This document shows positions 16,688 to 26,140 of a DNA stretch of 48,480 nt, piece after piece (within the stretch, counting starts at the first letter, position 1; the number at the start of each line of letters is the position of its first letter). The stretch comes from Verrucomicrobiota bacterium (lineage in GTDB: Bacteria > Verrucomicrobiota > Verrucomicrobiia > Opitutales > Opitutaceae). The stretch spans positions 1 through 48,480 of the forward strand of contig JACRQG010000035.1 of assembly GCA_016222805.1 (NCBI GenBank). The letters are read 5' to 3'. The translations under genes were made by a program, and so were the position numbers. A model generated the notes under the pieces. The model was not told the origin of the DNA and searched no databases. It was given only the letters and a program-made list of their open reading frames with translations.

Positions 16688-19249
16688 TTACTCCCTCGAG
16701 AGCACTTCGTCGAGGTTGAGGAGCAGGGAACACAGGCTCGTCCAGGCGGCGTGTTCGATCGGGGAAAGATCCGCCGGGCGGGGCGCCTCGCCGGCGGCGG
16801 CCAATTGCCGGGCCGCTTCCGGCGCGGCGGCAAACTGGTCGCGCAGGCGGCGGAGTCGCTCGGCCAGGATGGCGGCCTCAGCCGGCGACGGTGGGCGGGC
16901 CGTGGCGAGGCGGAAGGCGTAGGTTAACTGCGCCGAATCCCCGGCCGGCGCCTCGGCCAGAACGCGTTGCGCCATGACGCGCGCCGCCTCGACGAAGGCC
17001 GGGTCGTTCAAGGTCACCAGCGCGTGCAACGGGGTGTTCGTCCGCGGGACCTTGACGGTGCAGACCTGGCGGGAGCCCGCATCGAAGAAGGTCGTCGGCC
17101 CGGCAATGCGCCGCCAGAACACGTACAGACTGCGGCGATACAGGGCGTCGCCGTGATCCTGGACATAGGCTTTCTTCCGGAAGGTGGCTTCCTCCCAGAT
17201 TCCGGCGGGCTGGTACGGCTTGACCGGATAGCCGCCCAGCCGGTCGACGAGCAGGCCGCTGACGGCAAGGGCCTGGTCGCGGAGCATCCAGGACGGCAGG
17301 CGGTGGCGCGGTCCCCGCGCCAGCAGGCGGTTTTCCGGGTCGCGCTCCCGCAGGTCGGGAGTGACCCGCGAAGACTGCCGGTAGGTGGCGCTGGTGACAA
17401 TGAGGCGGTGCAGGGCCTTGAGGTTCCATCCGCCCTCGACGAAAGTGGTCGCCAGCCAGTCGAGGAGCTCCGGATGGGACGGCCGCTCGCCTTGGGCCCC
17501 GAAATCCTCGGGGGTCTTCACTAGACCCGTGCCTAAAAAGGCCTGCCAGGCGCGATTGGCCGTCACGCGGGCGCCCAGCGGATTCTCCGCGGAGACCAGC
17601 CAGCGGGCGAGATCGAGACGGTGGAGGCGAGGCCGGGAGATCGTCCCGCCATCCGCGCCGGCCGGCCGGGCCGACGGCGGCGTGTCGGCCCCAGGACGCT
17701 GGAAGATCGCCGGCACCGCCCCGAATACCTGCACCGAGGTCCGGCTTTCGTAGTTGCCCTTCTGCAGCACGAACGTGTCGCGCTTGTCCGGCAGTTCGTC
17801 CATGACCATCACGCGGGTGATGGCGGCGTTGGCCGCATCGCGGGCCCGCACGAGATCGATCTGGCGTTGCAGCAGGGCGGCGTACTCCGGGTCGGGATCG
17901 GTTTCCTGAAAATACGGCAGCGCCTCGAGCAGCCCGTCGATGCCGCGGCGGGCGGGCGCGGTTCGGACATGGGTCACCAGGAGATTTCCGGGCAGGCGCT
18001 GCGCGGCGGGAGATTCGGCCAGTGGCCGGCCTTCCGGCCGGGGAAACTTGCGGCGCTCAAAGGCATCGACGTCGCGGGCGAAGGCTTCGAGTTCCGCATT
18101 GGCCCGCTTCACCGCGGCGCGTTCCTCGTCGGTCGTGAGATCCAGGAGTGGCGCCACTTGTCCGCCCCGGCCGCCGCCGGCACCGGCGGCACCGGTCTCC
18201 GACATCTGGTTGAACACATCGAAGAGGGAGTAGTAGTCGGTCAGTGAGATCGGGTCGTATTTGTGATCGTGGCAGCGCGCGCAGGCGAAGGTCAGCCCCA
18301 TCCAGACGGTCGCGGTCGTTTCGACGCGGTCGAAGACGTTTTCGACGCGGGTCTCCTCCGCGATGCGGCCGCCTTCGCCGTTGAACATGTTGTTGCGATG
18401 AAATCCGCTGGCGATCCGCTGCTCGCGGGTGGCTTCGGGGAGGAGATCCCCGGCCAACTGGGCGATGGTGAATTGATCGTAGGGCAGGTTGGCGTTGAGG
18501 GCCTGGACCACCCAGTCGCGCCAGGGCCACATGGTGCGCTCCGGGTCCCCCTGGTAGCCGCTGGTGTCGGCGTACCGCGCCAGATCGAGCCAGTCCCAGG
18601 CCCAACGCTCCCCGTAACGCGGCGAGGCGAGCAGGCGGTCCACCGCGCGTTCGTAGCGGTCCGGGGCGGAATCGGCGAGGAAGGCGTCGACGTCAGCCGG
18701 CGTCGGAGGCAGTCCGGTGAGGTCGAGGGAAACCCGGCGAAGCAGGGTGGCGGGCGCCGCCTCCGGCGACAGGGACAGCCCCTCGCGGTGCAGGCGGGCC
18801 AGGACGAAGGCGTCGATTGGGTTCCGGGCGGCAGTGGTGGAGGCCGCGACCGCCGGCACGGCGGGTCGGACCGGCGGCTCGAACGACCAGTGGCGGTTCC
18901 ACGGGGCGCCGGATGCCACCCAACGACGGAGAAGGTCGATCTCAGCGGCCGTGAGCTGGCGGACCGCCTTTGGCGGTGGCATGACCTCGTCGGCCTCCGT
19001 GCTGGTCACCCGCAGCACGAGTTCGCTGGCCTCCGGCCGACCGGGAGCAACCACCGTGATGTCGTGGCGGGTGCGAAACAGGCCCTCGCGCTGGTCAAGC
19101 CGCAACCGTGCCTCGCGTGAGCCCTCGTCGGGTCCGTGGCAACGGAAGCACGCGTCGGAGAGGATGGGCAGAATCTGCCGGTTGAAATCGATCGACTCCG
19201 CGGCCAGGGCGGCGCCGGGCAGCAAGGCGAGGAGCCAGTGGGGGCGCAT
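16688..19249 (-). CDS. PSCyt1/DUF1549/DUF1553 exported cytochrome-like protein
   Basis: 853 residues from ATG 19249, which begins a signal peptide (MRPHWLLALLPGAALAAE). The PSCyt1 cytochrome-like domain follows, with a CxxCH haem-binding motif at 34-38 (CFRCHGPDEG) and a later MPPP that could offer an axial methionine. DUF1549 then runs from RHWSFEPPVRP to FACARCHDHKYDPIS, which contains a second CxxCH. DUF1553 occupies the C-terminal part (HRLIVTSATYRQSS, LHALVTLNDPAFVEAARV). The architecture is typical of Planctomycetes and Verrucomicrobia. Its role is unknown, but an exported redox protein acting with the DUF1501 partner is a reasonable guess. It lies 127 bp after the nitrilase gene. Confidence 0.93.
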   Translation of the reverse strand: MRPHWLLALLPGAALAAESIDFNRQILPILSDACFRCHGPDEGSREARLRLDQREGLFRTRHDITVVAPGRPEASELVLRVTSTEADEVMPPPKAVRQLTAAEIDLLRRWVASGAPWNRHWSFEPPVRPAVPAVAASTTAARNPIDAFVLARLHREGLSLSPEAAPATLLRRVSLDLTGLPPTPADVDAFLADSAPDRYERAVDRLLASPRYGERWAWDWLDLARYADTSGYQGDPERTMWPWRDWVVQALNANLPYDQFTIAQLAGDLLPEATREQRIASGFHRNNMFNGEGGRIAEETRVENVFDRVETTATVWMGLTFACARCHDHKYDPISLTDYYSLFDVFNQMSETGAAGAGGGRGGQVAPLLDLTTDEERAAVKRANAELEAFARDVDAFERRKFPRPEGRPLAESPAAQRLPGNLLVTHVRTAPARRGIDGLLEALPYFQETDPDPEYAALLQRQIDLVRARDAANAAITRVMVMDELPDKRDTFVLQKGNYESRTSVQVFGAVPAIFQRPGADTPPSARPAGADGGTISRPRLHRLDLARWLVSAENPLGARVTANRAWQAFLGTGLVKTPEDFGAQGERPSHPELLDWLATTFVEGGWNLKALHRLIVTSATYRQSSRVTPDLRERDPENRLLARGPRHRLPSWMLRDQALAVSGLLVDRLGGYPVKPYQPAGIWEEATFRKKAYVQDHGDALYRRSLYVFWRRIAGPTTFFDAGSRQVCTVKVPRTNTPLHALVTLNDPAFVEAARVMAQRVLAEAPAGDSAQLTYAFRLATARPPSPAEAAILAERLRRLRDQFAAAPEAARQLAAAGEAPRPADLSPIEHAAWTSLCSLLLNLDEVLSRE

Positions 19250-19376
19250 GGGGTGCCGGAACTGGAGGTTTCCTCGGCAGCGGTGGCAAGCCCGGAGAGG
19301 GCCCACGTTCGCACGGCCAACCCGCGGTGGTGTCCACCTTGCGAGTTGGGGTCGACCCGGGCCCGCGCGCCGGTGC

Positions 19377-20708
19377 CTACGGCCGGTGCCGGGGAAGTTC
19401 GGCCTTGAAATCGCCGAGACTGGACCAGCGCAGCCTCCGGCCGAGATCAACCTCGGCGACGGCGATCGTGCCCCATTCCGTAGCCTGGGCGAGGGGTTTG
19501 CCGTCCTGGCCGTACACCGCGGAAATCATCCAGTCCTGCTTCGCGTCGGTGTGGGTGCTGCTGACAACGTAAACGTGGTTTTCGCACGCGCGGGCAGCGG
19601 CGAGGAGCGGATTGCAGCCCATGACCGGGAAGGCGATCACCTCCGCGCCGCGATTGCTCAACTCCCGCGCCACCTCCGGAAAGAACCCATCGTAACAGAC
19701 CATCAGCCCCACGCGGCCGAAGCTCGTCTCGAACACCGGGTATTCGGACCCCGGGGTGATCCCGCCCTCGATTTCTCCGCGGGGCAGGCAAATCTTCCGG
19801 TACTTGCCCGCCAGGCCTCCGGCGGGGTCGAGGAGCACGGCGACGTTGTAGATCAGGGGGCCGTCGCGCTCCACCAGGCCCACGACCAGATAAAGACGAT
19901 GTTCACGGGCAAGCGCGCCGAAGAACTCGGTCGACGGCCCCGGAATCGGCTCGGCCACTCCGGCGTACGTGGAGCCGCTCCCGAAGGTAACGACCTCGGG
20001 GAGCACCAGGAAGTTTGCCCGCTGCCGGGCGGCTTCCGCGACCAGGGGGGCGAAGGCGGCGCGGCGCTCCTCCGGCGTCCTGGCCTGGCGGGGGACAAAA
20101 TGCACCGTGGCGAGGCGTACGCGGCGCGGCTCCGGCGCGGTGGTTTCCGTGAGGGTCACCTCGGACCATTCCACCCGGGCGGCGGGGGCCCAGCGAAACT
20201 CGAGTTCGACCACGACTTGCGTTGCCGTCGACGGCGCGCGGTAGGTGTCGGCCACCTCGGTCCAGCCGAGGGCGTTGGTCGCGCGATCGGTGGGGTATTC
20301 GGGTTCGGCGCGGGGGCGCTCGCCCCGTTTGTAGGAGGCTTCCGAGGGGTCGTCGTGGGTGACCGGCCGGCCGCGGCTGTCGCGCCAGAGGAGTCGGGCA
20401 ACCGCGGCGCGACGGCCGTCGGCGCCTTGAACCCGACGCACGGCGCGAAAGGCGTAGTGTCGCCCGCCGGTCACCGGGAAGGTGCGGACCCATCGTCCGA
20501 TGCGGCCGGGTTGGGCGTCGGATGCGAGAATCAGGGCACCCTGGCCGCCGGGTCCTCCGCGGGGGTCGTAGGAGAATTGGGGAGCGATCTCCTCGCGCAC
20601 ACTTACGCTGCTCCAGCCTTCCTGGGCGGAAGTGCCGGTCGAAGCCGCCCAAGACGGAACCGTGAGCAAAACAAGCAGGCCGGCAAGAGACAGTCGCACG
20701 CGCAGCAT
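19377..20708 (-). CDS. Exported carbon-nitrogen hydrolase (nitrilase superfamily) with N-terminal beta domain
   Basis: 443 residues starting at ATG 20708, which gives a signal peptide (residues 1-21). Residues about 30-195 look like a beta-sandwich module, as in carbohydrate-binding-like domains ([38 protein letters not shown]). The nitrilase fold runs from about 197 to the end, with the complete Glu-Lys-Cys triad: Glu238 in LPEVV, Lys305 in KYRKICLP and Cys338 in VCYDGFFPE. Such enzymes hydrolyse amides, carbamoyl groups or nitriles. Most nitrilase-family proteins are cytoplasmic, so a signal peptide plus a sugar-binding-like domain is unusual and suggests that an amide on an extracellular sugar or peptide is the substrate. 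It sits between a spermidine-synthase-like gene and the DUF1553 gene. Confidence 0.88.
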   Translation of the reverse strand: MLRVRLSLAGLLVLLTVPSWAASTGTSAQEGWSSVSVREEIAPQFSYDPRGGPGGQGALILASDAQPGRIGRWVRTFPVTGGRHYAFRAVRRVQGADGRRAAVARLLWRDSRGRPVTHDDPSEASYKRGERPRAEPEYPTDRATNALGWTEVADTYRAPSTATQVVVELEFRWAPAARVEWSEVTLTETTAPEPRRVRLATVHFVPRQARTPEERRAAFAPLVAEAARQRANFLVLPEVVTFGSGSTYAGVAEPIPGPSTEFFGALAREHRLYLVVGLVERDGPLIYNVAVLLDPAGGLAGKYRKICLPRGEIEGGITPGSEYPVFETSFGRVGLMVCYDGFFPEVARELSNRGAEVIAFPVMGCNPLLAAARACENHVYVVSSTHTDAKQDWMISAVYGQDGKPLAQATEWGTIAVAEVDLGRRLRWSSLGDFKAELPRHRP

Positions 20709-20829
20709 GGTGGGGTCAGGCCGTTGTTTGCTGTTTTGGCCGGCGAAGACAAACGCCTTTTCTCTCGCTGCGCTGCGACCGGTCATCACCGGTGCGAAGT
20801 GTCCCGCGGCGAGCGACGGCACTCCGGCT

Positions 20830-21711
20830 TCAGCGGGGCAGTTCGGCGTCCAACAGGATCCTGCCTTCGGGATGCGGGTTCGACAGCGGGAGGAAGCCGG
20901 TCCGCACCAGGGTGGAGAGATCGAAGCGGAACTTTTTTGTCGTGGACACCTTTCCTGCCTGCGCGGCGAAGGAGTCGCGGTCGAGGTTCTGCCGCCGCGG
21001 CAGGGCCAGGACGATGCGGTTGCCGGCGCCGCCAACCTCGAGGAGGCAGACTTCGTCGAAGGTGTCCTGATAGGTGCGGATCATGGAGTCGTAGAGGGGG
21101 TTGAACCGGCGTTCCCAGATGTTGCCCACCACCACGCCCGTGGGCTTGAGGCTGCGCCGCACGGCCCGCAGGAACTCGCGGGTGGTGAGGGAAGGCGGCA
21201 CGCTGTCGGCGCCGAAGGCGTCGAGGAAGATGAGATCGTACGGCTGGCGGTTCTTCTCGATGAAGGCCCGTCCGTCGCCGGTGTGGGCCTGCAGGCGTTC
21301 GTCCTCGGTGAAGCCGAAGTACCGCCGGGCCACGCGGACAACGTCGGGGTCGATTTCAACCGCATCGATTACGGCCGCCGGATAGTGCCGGCGCAGGAAC
21401 ATCGGCAGCGTGCCTCCACCCAGCCCGACGATCAGGATGCGACGTGGTTCGCCGCAGAGCGCGAGGCCCGAGAAGGCGTACGACGCGTAGGGAAGCTCCA
21501 GGTGCTCGGGATCACCCAGTTTCACCACGCTCTGGCGCGCGCCCCCGTGCTGGAACTGCAGGGTGCGCAGCCCGGCGTACTCGGTGACAATGACCGAGCC
21601 GAACTCGCCCTTTTGATCGTAGAGCACGCGCGGCTCGGTCGAGGCGGGCTGGCCGGGCAGGGCGGTCAGCAGGGCGATCAGGAGGAAGGGGAGGCGTAAC
21701 GGCAGCGACAT
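20830..21711 (-). CDS. Spermidine synthase-like protein with N-terminal signal peptide
   Basis: 293 residues from ATG 21711. The first 23 residues are a typical Sec signal or membrane anchor ([20 protein letters not shown]). The rest is the class I AdoMet-binding fold of the spermidine synthase family: [12 protein letters not shown] (92-103), VEIDPDVV (118-125), HTGDGRAFI (143-151) and [12 protein letters not shown] (158-169). The family transfers aminopropyl groups from decarboxylated AdoMet or, in divergent members, may act as methyltransferase. An exported form is puzzling because the co-substrate is cytoplasmic, so membrane anchoring facing the cytoplasm is an alternative. It lies 80 bp downstream of the FAD oxidoreductase and 121 bp upstream of the nitrilase gene. 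Confidence 0.83.
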   Translation of the reverse strand: MSLPLRLPFLLIALLTALPGQPASTEPRVLYDQKGEFGSVIVTEYAGLRTLQFQHGGARQSVVKLGDPEHLELPYASYAFSGLALCGEPRRILIVGLGGGTLPMFLRRHYPAAVIDAVEIDPDVVRVARRYFGFTEDERLQAHTGDGRAFIEKNRQPYDLIFLDAFGADSVPPSLTTREFLRAVRRSLKPTGVVVGNIWERRFNPLYDSMIRTYQDTFDEVCLLEVGGAGNRIVLALPRRQNLDRDSFAAQAGKVSTTKKFRFDLSTLVRTGFLPLSNPHPEGRILLDAELPR

Positions 21712-21791
21712 GGTGAGGGGATGGGGCGGGCGGCGGCGTGCCGCCCAGGCGGAGGGAAGGGGAAGCGTGGCGCCCGTGCGGGCCGAGGCAA

Positions 21792-23780
21792 TCACGGGAA
21801 CGCGGCCGCCAGGGCGACCAGCAGTTCGGCCACGGCTTCGCCGCGGGCCGTGGCCGCGGGATCCTCGCGCGCGACCCAGTACGCGTTGTCCAGGCGGCAG
21901 CCCCTGGTGGCGAGAATCCGGGTGGCGTCCGTGAGGCTGGCGCAAAGCCGATCGAAGCGCTGGGCCGCCGCGATGATGAGCCCGACCGATCGCCAGGCTT
22001 CGCTGGCCGCGCCGGGGCGGGCGGCGTTGCGCCAGGCGCTGACGGAGGCCTCGGCCGTGGCGAAGAAGCCCGCCCCGTGCAGGCGGTTGATGGCGGCGAT
22101 GGCGGCCTCGGAGGCGGGGCCGGTCGCGGCGGATTCCGGCGCCACCAGACGGGGCACGGCGAGGACGGCGCCGTCCTGCAGCAGGCGGTCGCGCAGCGTG
22201 GCGTACGGCAGTTCCTGCACGTCGCAGCCGGCCCGCCGGGCCAGCACGGCTGCGGCGCCGGCGGCCTGGCCGAGCATGAGGAAGACCGGCTCCATCCGAA
22301 TCGAACCATAGGCGGCGTGGCTGGCGGAGAGGCACACGGGCACCAGCAGGTTGGTGCATTCGCCGCGGCGGGGCACCAGCGCGCGGTAACTGAGCGGAAA
22401 GGCCCGGATGTTCTCGAAGAACGTGCCCTCCAGCCGCAGCTTGCCGGCCGAATCGACGAACATCCCCACCGCGTGCGAGTCGAGCGCGTAGGAGGCGAAG
22501 GCCACCGGATCGGGCACGGTGGTGCGCCGGCGGGCGTCGTGCTCGGTGATCACGTACTCCCCGACGAGCCGGCGGGCCTCGCGCACGTAGAGCTGGAAAG
22601 GCCAGTGTCCCGTCTCGGGAAACTCATCGCGCGCGAGTCCCCAGCGGCCGACGGCGCGGCGCGTCTCCTCCGGCACCCGGGGATCGTGGGCGAGAAACCA
22701 GAACATCCCCTGGGTGTAGTCCTTGTGTTCCTGCCAGAGCCAATCCCGCTCTTCGTAGGAGGCCGCCGCCCAGCCGTGGCTGCGGCCCACGTAGTCGGTC
22801 GAGAACAGCTCCCGGTTGTTCGTGTCGGTCTTCCGATTCGGCATCGGTGTGAGGGTGAACAACTGCGGTCCCGGGGCGGCGGTCCGGCCCTGGAGCGACC
22901 GCAGCAGCAGCTCGTATTCGAGCGGGTTGTACCGCGCGGGCCGCTCGAACGGGAGGCGGTTCTCCGGCACGTCGGTGAGGCAGACGCGGAAGTTGTAGGC
23001 CTGCACGCCGGAGTCGGCCTCCCCCTCGGCGCCGGGGGCGCGGGCGGCGATGCGCGGCAGCAGGCCGCTTGCGGGATCACCGGGCCGCACATAGGGGTCC
23101 ACCGCGGCCGTGCGCGACTCGTTCGAGAAGCGGATGCCGTTGAGGGTCTCCCCGTACTGGCGGTTGGCTTCACGACCGAGCGCAAATGTCACGCCGGCGG
23201 CCGCGAGCAGGTCGCCTTCGTACGTCGCATCGATGAAGACCGGCGCCCGGAAGGTGCGGCCGTCGAGCAGCGTGAGGGCGGTCAGGCGCGTTCCGGTGCG
23301 GCGGACGCCGTTGGCGCGATCCAGGCGAGCGCGCCGGTGGACGACGACCTTCGCTTCGCGGAGCAGATCCTCCAGAATGCGGGTCGCGACGTGCGGCTCG
23401 AAGAACCAGAACTGGCGCGTGGCTTCGGTGACGTTGAGCGGATGCCGGGGGAGGTAGTCGGCGCGGGACTCCCGCGACCACGCACCGGCTGACGCGTAGT
23501 GATCGTGGATGCGCCGGTAGAACTCGCGCGCAAGGCCGCCGACCATCCGCTTGTCGCCGACGTCAGTGGCGCCGAGGCCGCCGGCGGTCAGGCCGCCGAG
23601 GGCCGGACCGGGTTCGAGGAGCACCACGGAGGCGCCGAGGCGGGCCGCCTGGACGGCGGCAGCGACGCCCGCGGCATTGCCACCATAGACTACCAGATCG
23701 ACGGAATCCTCGGCGGCGGCCTCCAGCCCGGAAACGAGCATCAGGAGACCGGCGAGCCAGCGAAGGACAGGTTGGGGCAT
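21792..23780 (-). CDS. Exported FAD-dependent oxidoreductase (FAD_oxidored family)
   Basis: 662 residues. The N-terminal 23 residues form a Sec-type signal peptide without a twin-arginine motif. The dinucleotide fold follows at once: VDLVVYGGNAAGVAAAVQAA (27-46), LLEPGPALGGLTAGGLG (54-70), and later APVFIDATYEGDLLAAAGV, the second conserved block of this FAD family. Near the C-terminus SIRMEPVFLMLGQAAGAAAVLA completes the FAD domain. Members are common in Planctomycetes, Verrucomicrobia and Bacteroidetes near sulfatases and glycan genes, but their substrate is unproved. It is the first gene of the minus-strand six-gene array. The 245-bp region between it and the plus-strand gene at 24026 should hold its promoter. 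Confidence 0.9.
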   Translation of the reverse strand: MPQPVLRWLAGLLMLVSGLEAAAEDSVDLVVYGGNAAGVAAAVQAARLGASVVLLEPGPALGGLTAGGLGATDVGDKRMVGGLAREFYRRIHDHYASAGAWSRESRADYLPRHPLNVTEATRQFWFFEPHVATRILEDLLREAKVVVHRRARLDRANGVRRTGTRLTALTLLDGRTFRAPVFIDATYEGDLLAAAGVTFALGREANRQYGETLNGIRFSNESRTAAVDPYVRPGDPASGLLPRIAARAPGAEGEADSGVQAYNFRVCLTDVPENRLPFERPARYNPLEYELLLRSLQGRTAAPGPQLFTLTPMPNRKTDTNNRELFSTDYVGRSHGWAAASYEERDWLWQEHKDYTQGMFWFLAHDPRVPEETRRAVGRWGLARDEFPETGHWPFQLYVREARRLVGEYVITEHDARRRTTVPDPVAFASYALDSHAVGMFVDSAGKLRLEGTFFENIRAFPLSYRALVPRRGECTNLLVPVCLSASHAAYGSIRMEPVFLMLGQAAGAAAVLARRAGCDVQELPYATLRDRLLQDGAVLAVPRLVAPESAATGPASEAAIAAINRLHGAGFFATAEASVSAWRNAARPGAASEAWRSVGLIIAAAQRFDRLCASLTDATRILATRGCRLDNAYWVAREDPAATARGEAVAELLVALAAAFP

Positions 23781-24025
23781 AGGCAGGAGCTAGTCGTAGC
23801 GGAGCCGGCCCGCGGAGCGAAAGCGGATTCGGCGGCGGCGATAAGCGAGGGTGATGGCGGCAGGGCGCGATGGTGATACTCCGGCGTCTAACGGTCCGGA
23901 GAGGAGTCCCGCGTTGTACGTCGCGGTGAACGGCGATACAGGGTGGAGGCGAGAGCGACCCTTCCGAGCTACGATGGCGGCAGGCCTCGGGCCCGGGGAG
24001 GCGAGCTCGTTTCGGAGACCTCATC

Positions 24026-25033
24026 ATGGCGACGAACATCAATCGACGGAAGTTCCTGAAGGGTTCGCTGGTGGCCGGCGGTGCGGCGGCGGCGCTGGCC
24101 AGTTTCGAGGAAAAGGCGCTGGGCGCCGAAATGAAGGGAGGCCGGCCGGCCGCGGCGAAGCCGCCCCCTGATCCGATGAAGCTGCCGATGGGAAAGATCG
24201 GGGCCCTCGAGGTGAGCCGGATGATCTGCGGCGGCAACCTCATCGGCGGCTGGGCGCATTCGCGCGACCTGATCTACGTCTCGCCCCTCCTGAAGGCGTA
24301 TCACACCGACGAGAAGATCTTCGAGACCCTGCGGCTCGCGGAACGACGCGGAGTGAACACGGTCCTGACCAACCCCGCGGCCGATCGCGTACTCAACGAC
24401 TATTGGAACCTCGAGGGCGGCAAGATTCAGTGGATCTCGGACTGCGCCTCCGGTGACATGAAGGACAGCATCCGCCGCTCCGTCGACAACGGGGCCCATG
24501 CGATCTACCTCCAGGGCGGCATCTGCGACAAACTCGTCCGCGAGGGCAACCTTGCCCTGATCGAGGAGGGACTGAAGTTCATGCGGCAGCAGAAGGTGCC
24601 GTGCGGGCTTGGCGCACACAGCCTCGATACGGTCAAGGCGTGCGTGAAGGCGGGGTTCGACCCCGACTTCTGGGTCAAGACGCTGCACCAGGACAACTAC
24701 TGGTCGGCGACACCGGTGAAGAGCCGCCGGCCCTTCGACGAGATCAGCGGCCGCAGCGGGGACCACGACCAGCATCACGACAACATGTGGTGCACCAACG
24801 CAAAAGAGACGATTGAGTTCATGGGGCGGCTGAACAAGCCGTGGATCGCCTTCAAGGTGCTGGCGGCGGGTGCGATCCATCCCCGTCTCGCCTTCCAGTG
24901 GGCGTTCGAGAGCGGGGCGGACTTCATCTGTATCGGGATGTTCGATTTCCAGGTCGTGGAAAACACCGATCTCGCCGCGCGGGCCCTGGCCGCCGTCACG
25001 CCGAAGAACCGCGCCCGTCCCTGGATGGCATAG
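24026..25033 (+). CDS. Tat-exported aldo/keto reductase-like TIM-barrel protein
   Basis: 335 residues with a twin-arginine signal at the N-terminus (NRRKFLKGSLVAGG). The body resembles the aldo/keto reductase fold: LPMGKIGALEVSRMICGGN opens the barrel, then RRGVNTVLTNPAAD, IQWISDCASG and PCGLGAHSLDTV follow. A histidine-rich segment (GDHDQHHDNMWC) at about residues 249-260 is not part of the usual aldo/keto reductase catalytic set and could bind a metal. Members of this Tat-bearing group are known in Planctomycetes and Verrucomicrobia, without an assigned function. It stands alone on the plus strand, divergent from the FAD oxidoreductase and convergent with the AraC gene. Confidence 0.75.
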   Translation: MATNINRRKFLKGSLVAGGAAAALASFEEKALGAEMKGGRPAAAKPPPDPMKLPMGKIGALEVSRMICGGNLIGGWAHSRDLIYVSPLLKAYHTDEKIFETLRLAERRGVNTVLTNPAADRVLNDYWNLEGGKIQWISDCASGDMKDSIRRSVDNGAHAIYLQGGICDKLVREGNLALIEEGLKFMRQQKVPCGLGAHSLDTVKACVKAGFDPDFWVKTLHQDNYWSATPVKSRRPFDEISGRSGDHDQHHDNMWCTNAKETIEFMGRLNKPWIAFKVLAAGAIHPRLAFQWAFESGADFICIGMFDFQVVENTDLAARALAAVTPKNRARPWMA

Positions 25034-25144
25034 TGCGGCTTGCCAGCCAGCGTGCGCGCCTCGGAGCGCCGCGACCCCGCCGACCGCGAGCGGCCAGGCG
25101 GTCTCCTGCGGCGCGAGCGCGGCGACAGAGCAGCCGAATGCGCC

Positions 25145-26140
25145 CTACCGGCAGTTCCGCGGTGGGACGCCGAAGTGGCGGCGAAAGCAGGTGGCGAAGT
25201 ACTGGCTCGAGGAGAAGCCGGTGGCCAGCGCGACCTCCAGGACGCTGCGCCGGCGGTTTTCCCGCAGCAGGCGCGCCGCCGCCTCCAGCCGACAGCGGGT
25301 CAGGTGCGGGATGGGGGTCGTGTTGGTGAGTTGCTTCGAGTGGTGGATGAACCGGGTGACCCCGAGCCCGCACTGCCGCGCCATCGCCGCGACGGTCCAG
25401 GGTTCCGCCAAATGCTCCGGGCTGCGCTGCAATTCCGACCAGAAGAGCGCCACCGTGCGTTCGGCGCTGGCCAGGGAGGTGTCGAGGGTCACCCGCCGGC
25501 GGCGGAACATCTCCAGCACCAGGACCAGCAGCTCGTTGATTAAGGCCGCCAGGCGCGACACCTGGTCTCCCTCCCGGTCACTCCCGACGGCCGCGGCGAT
25601 GCGCTGGAAACACTGGCGAATTTCCGGGGTGGCCGCCCAGACCGGGCGTTCGTTGTGGCGCAGGTAATGCGTCAGTTCCTCCCGATCAATCCGCGTCAGC
25701 ACGATCCAGGCGGGCCAGCGCCAGGGTTGGTGCGGGCGCCGCATCCCGACGTCCACGATCAGCCAGTGCAGACGGCCGGCGCCGACATGCGGATCCCCGA
25801 CGCGGTGGCGCTGCCACGGTCGGGTCACGGTGAGATCATCGGGACGCAACTGCGCCTGGCGCCGGTCGACGCTGAACGCCACGCCGCCCCGCTCGAGGAA
25901 GGTCAGCTCGATCCCTTCGTTGCGGTGCCAGTCGAGGCCCCACGACTGGGCCTGGGAGGCATCCCAGCAACCCACTGACTTCACGCCGGGCAGGGCGGAG
26001 GGCGGCAGCCGTTTCCCCGGATAGTGTCCCCGCGCCAGCGCCTCCAGCCGCACCCGCCCGCAACGCGCCGCCTCCGCCAGTTCGGCGCATGTATCGGCGT
26101 GAAAGGTTCTCCGGCGATCCTGGTAGATCGGGGCCAGCAT
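25145..26140 (-). CDS. AraC-family transcriptional regulator
   Basis: 331 residues counted from ATG 26140 (MLAPIYQDRR); a TTG three codons upstream could also serve. The N-terminal part is a cupin-like ligand-binding domain: IELTFLERGGVAFSVDRRQ, then RPDDLTVTRPWQRHRVGDP. The C-terminal 100 residues are the double helix-turn-helix of AraC/XylS proteins (WTVAAMARQCGLGVTRFIHHSKQ, then SVLEVALATGFSSSQYFATCFRRHFGVPP). Proteins of this kind sense sugars. It is divergent from the five-gene plus-strand operon beginning at 26243 and shares a short 102-bp intergenic region with it, so it most likely controls that operon. Confidence 0.92.
   Translation of the reverse strand: MLAPIYQDRRRTFHADTCAELAEAARCGRVRLEALARGHYPGKRLPPSALPGVKSVGCWDASQAQSWGLDWHRNEGIELTFLERGGVAFSVDRRQAQLRPDDLTVTRPWQRHRVGDPHVGAGRLHWLIVDVGMRRPHQPWRWPAWIVLTRIDREELTHYLRHNERPVWAATPEIRQCFQRIAAAVGSDREGDQVSRLAALINELLVLVLEMFRRRRVTLDTSLASAERTVALFWSELQRSPEHLAEPWTVAAMARQCGLGVTRFIHHSKQLTNTTPIPHLTRCRLEAAARLLRENRRRSVLEVALATGFSSSQYFATCFRRHFGVPPRNCR

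Noticed and set aside
15231-16922. Long plus-strand frame across the DUF1501 gene
   Set aside because: The DUF1501 reading has a Tat signal and family motifs, while this one has none.
20778-20793. Tandem ACCGGT palindromes before the nitrilase gene
   Set aside because: Short sites expected often in this GC-rich DNA; no supporting context.
18717-21104. 795-codon plus-strand frame across DUF1553 and nitrilase genes
   Set aside because: It spans two well-supported minus-strand genes and has a disordered Arg/Gly-rich composition.
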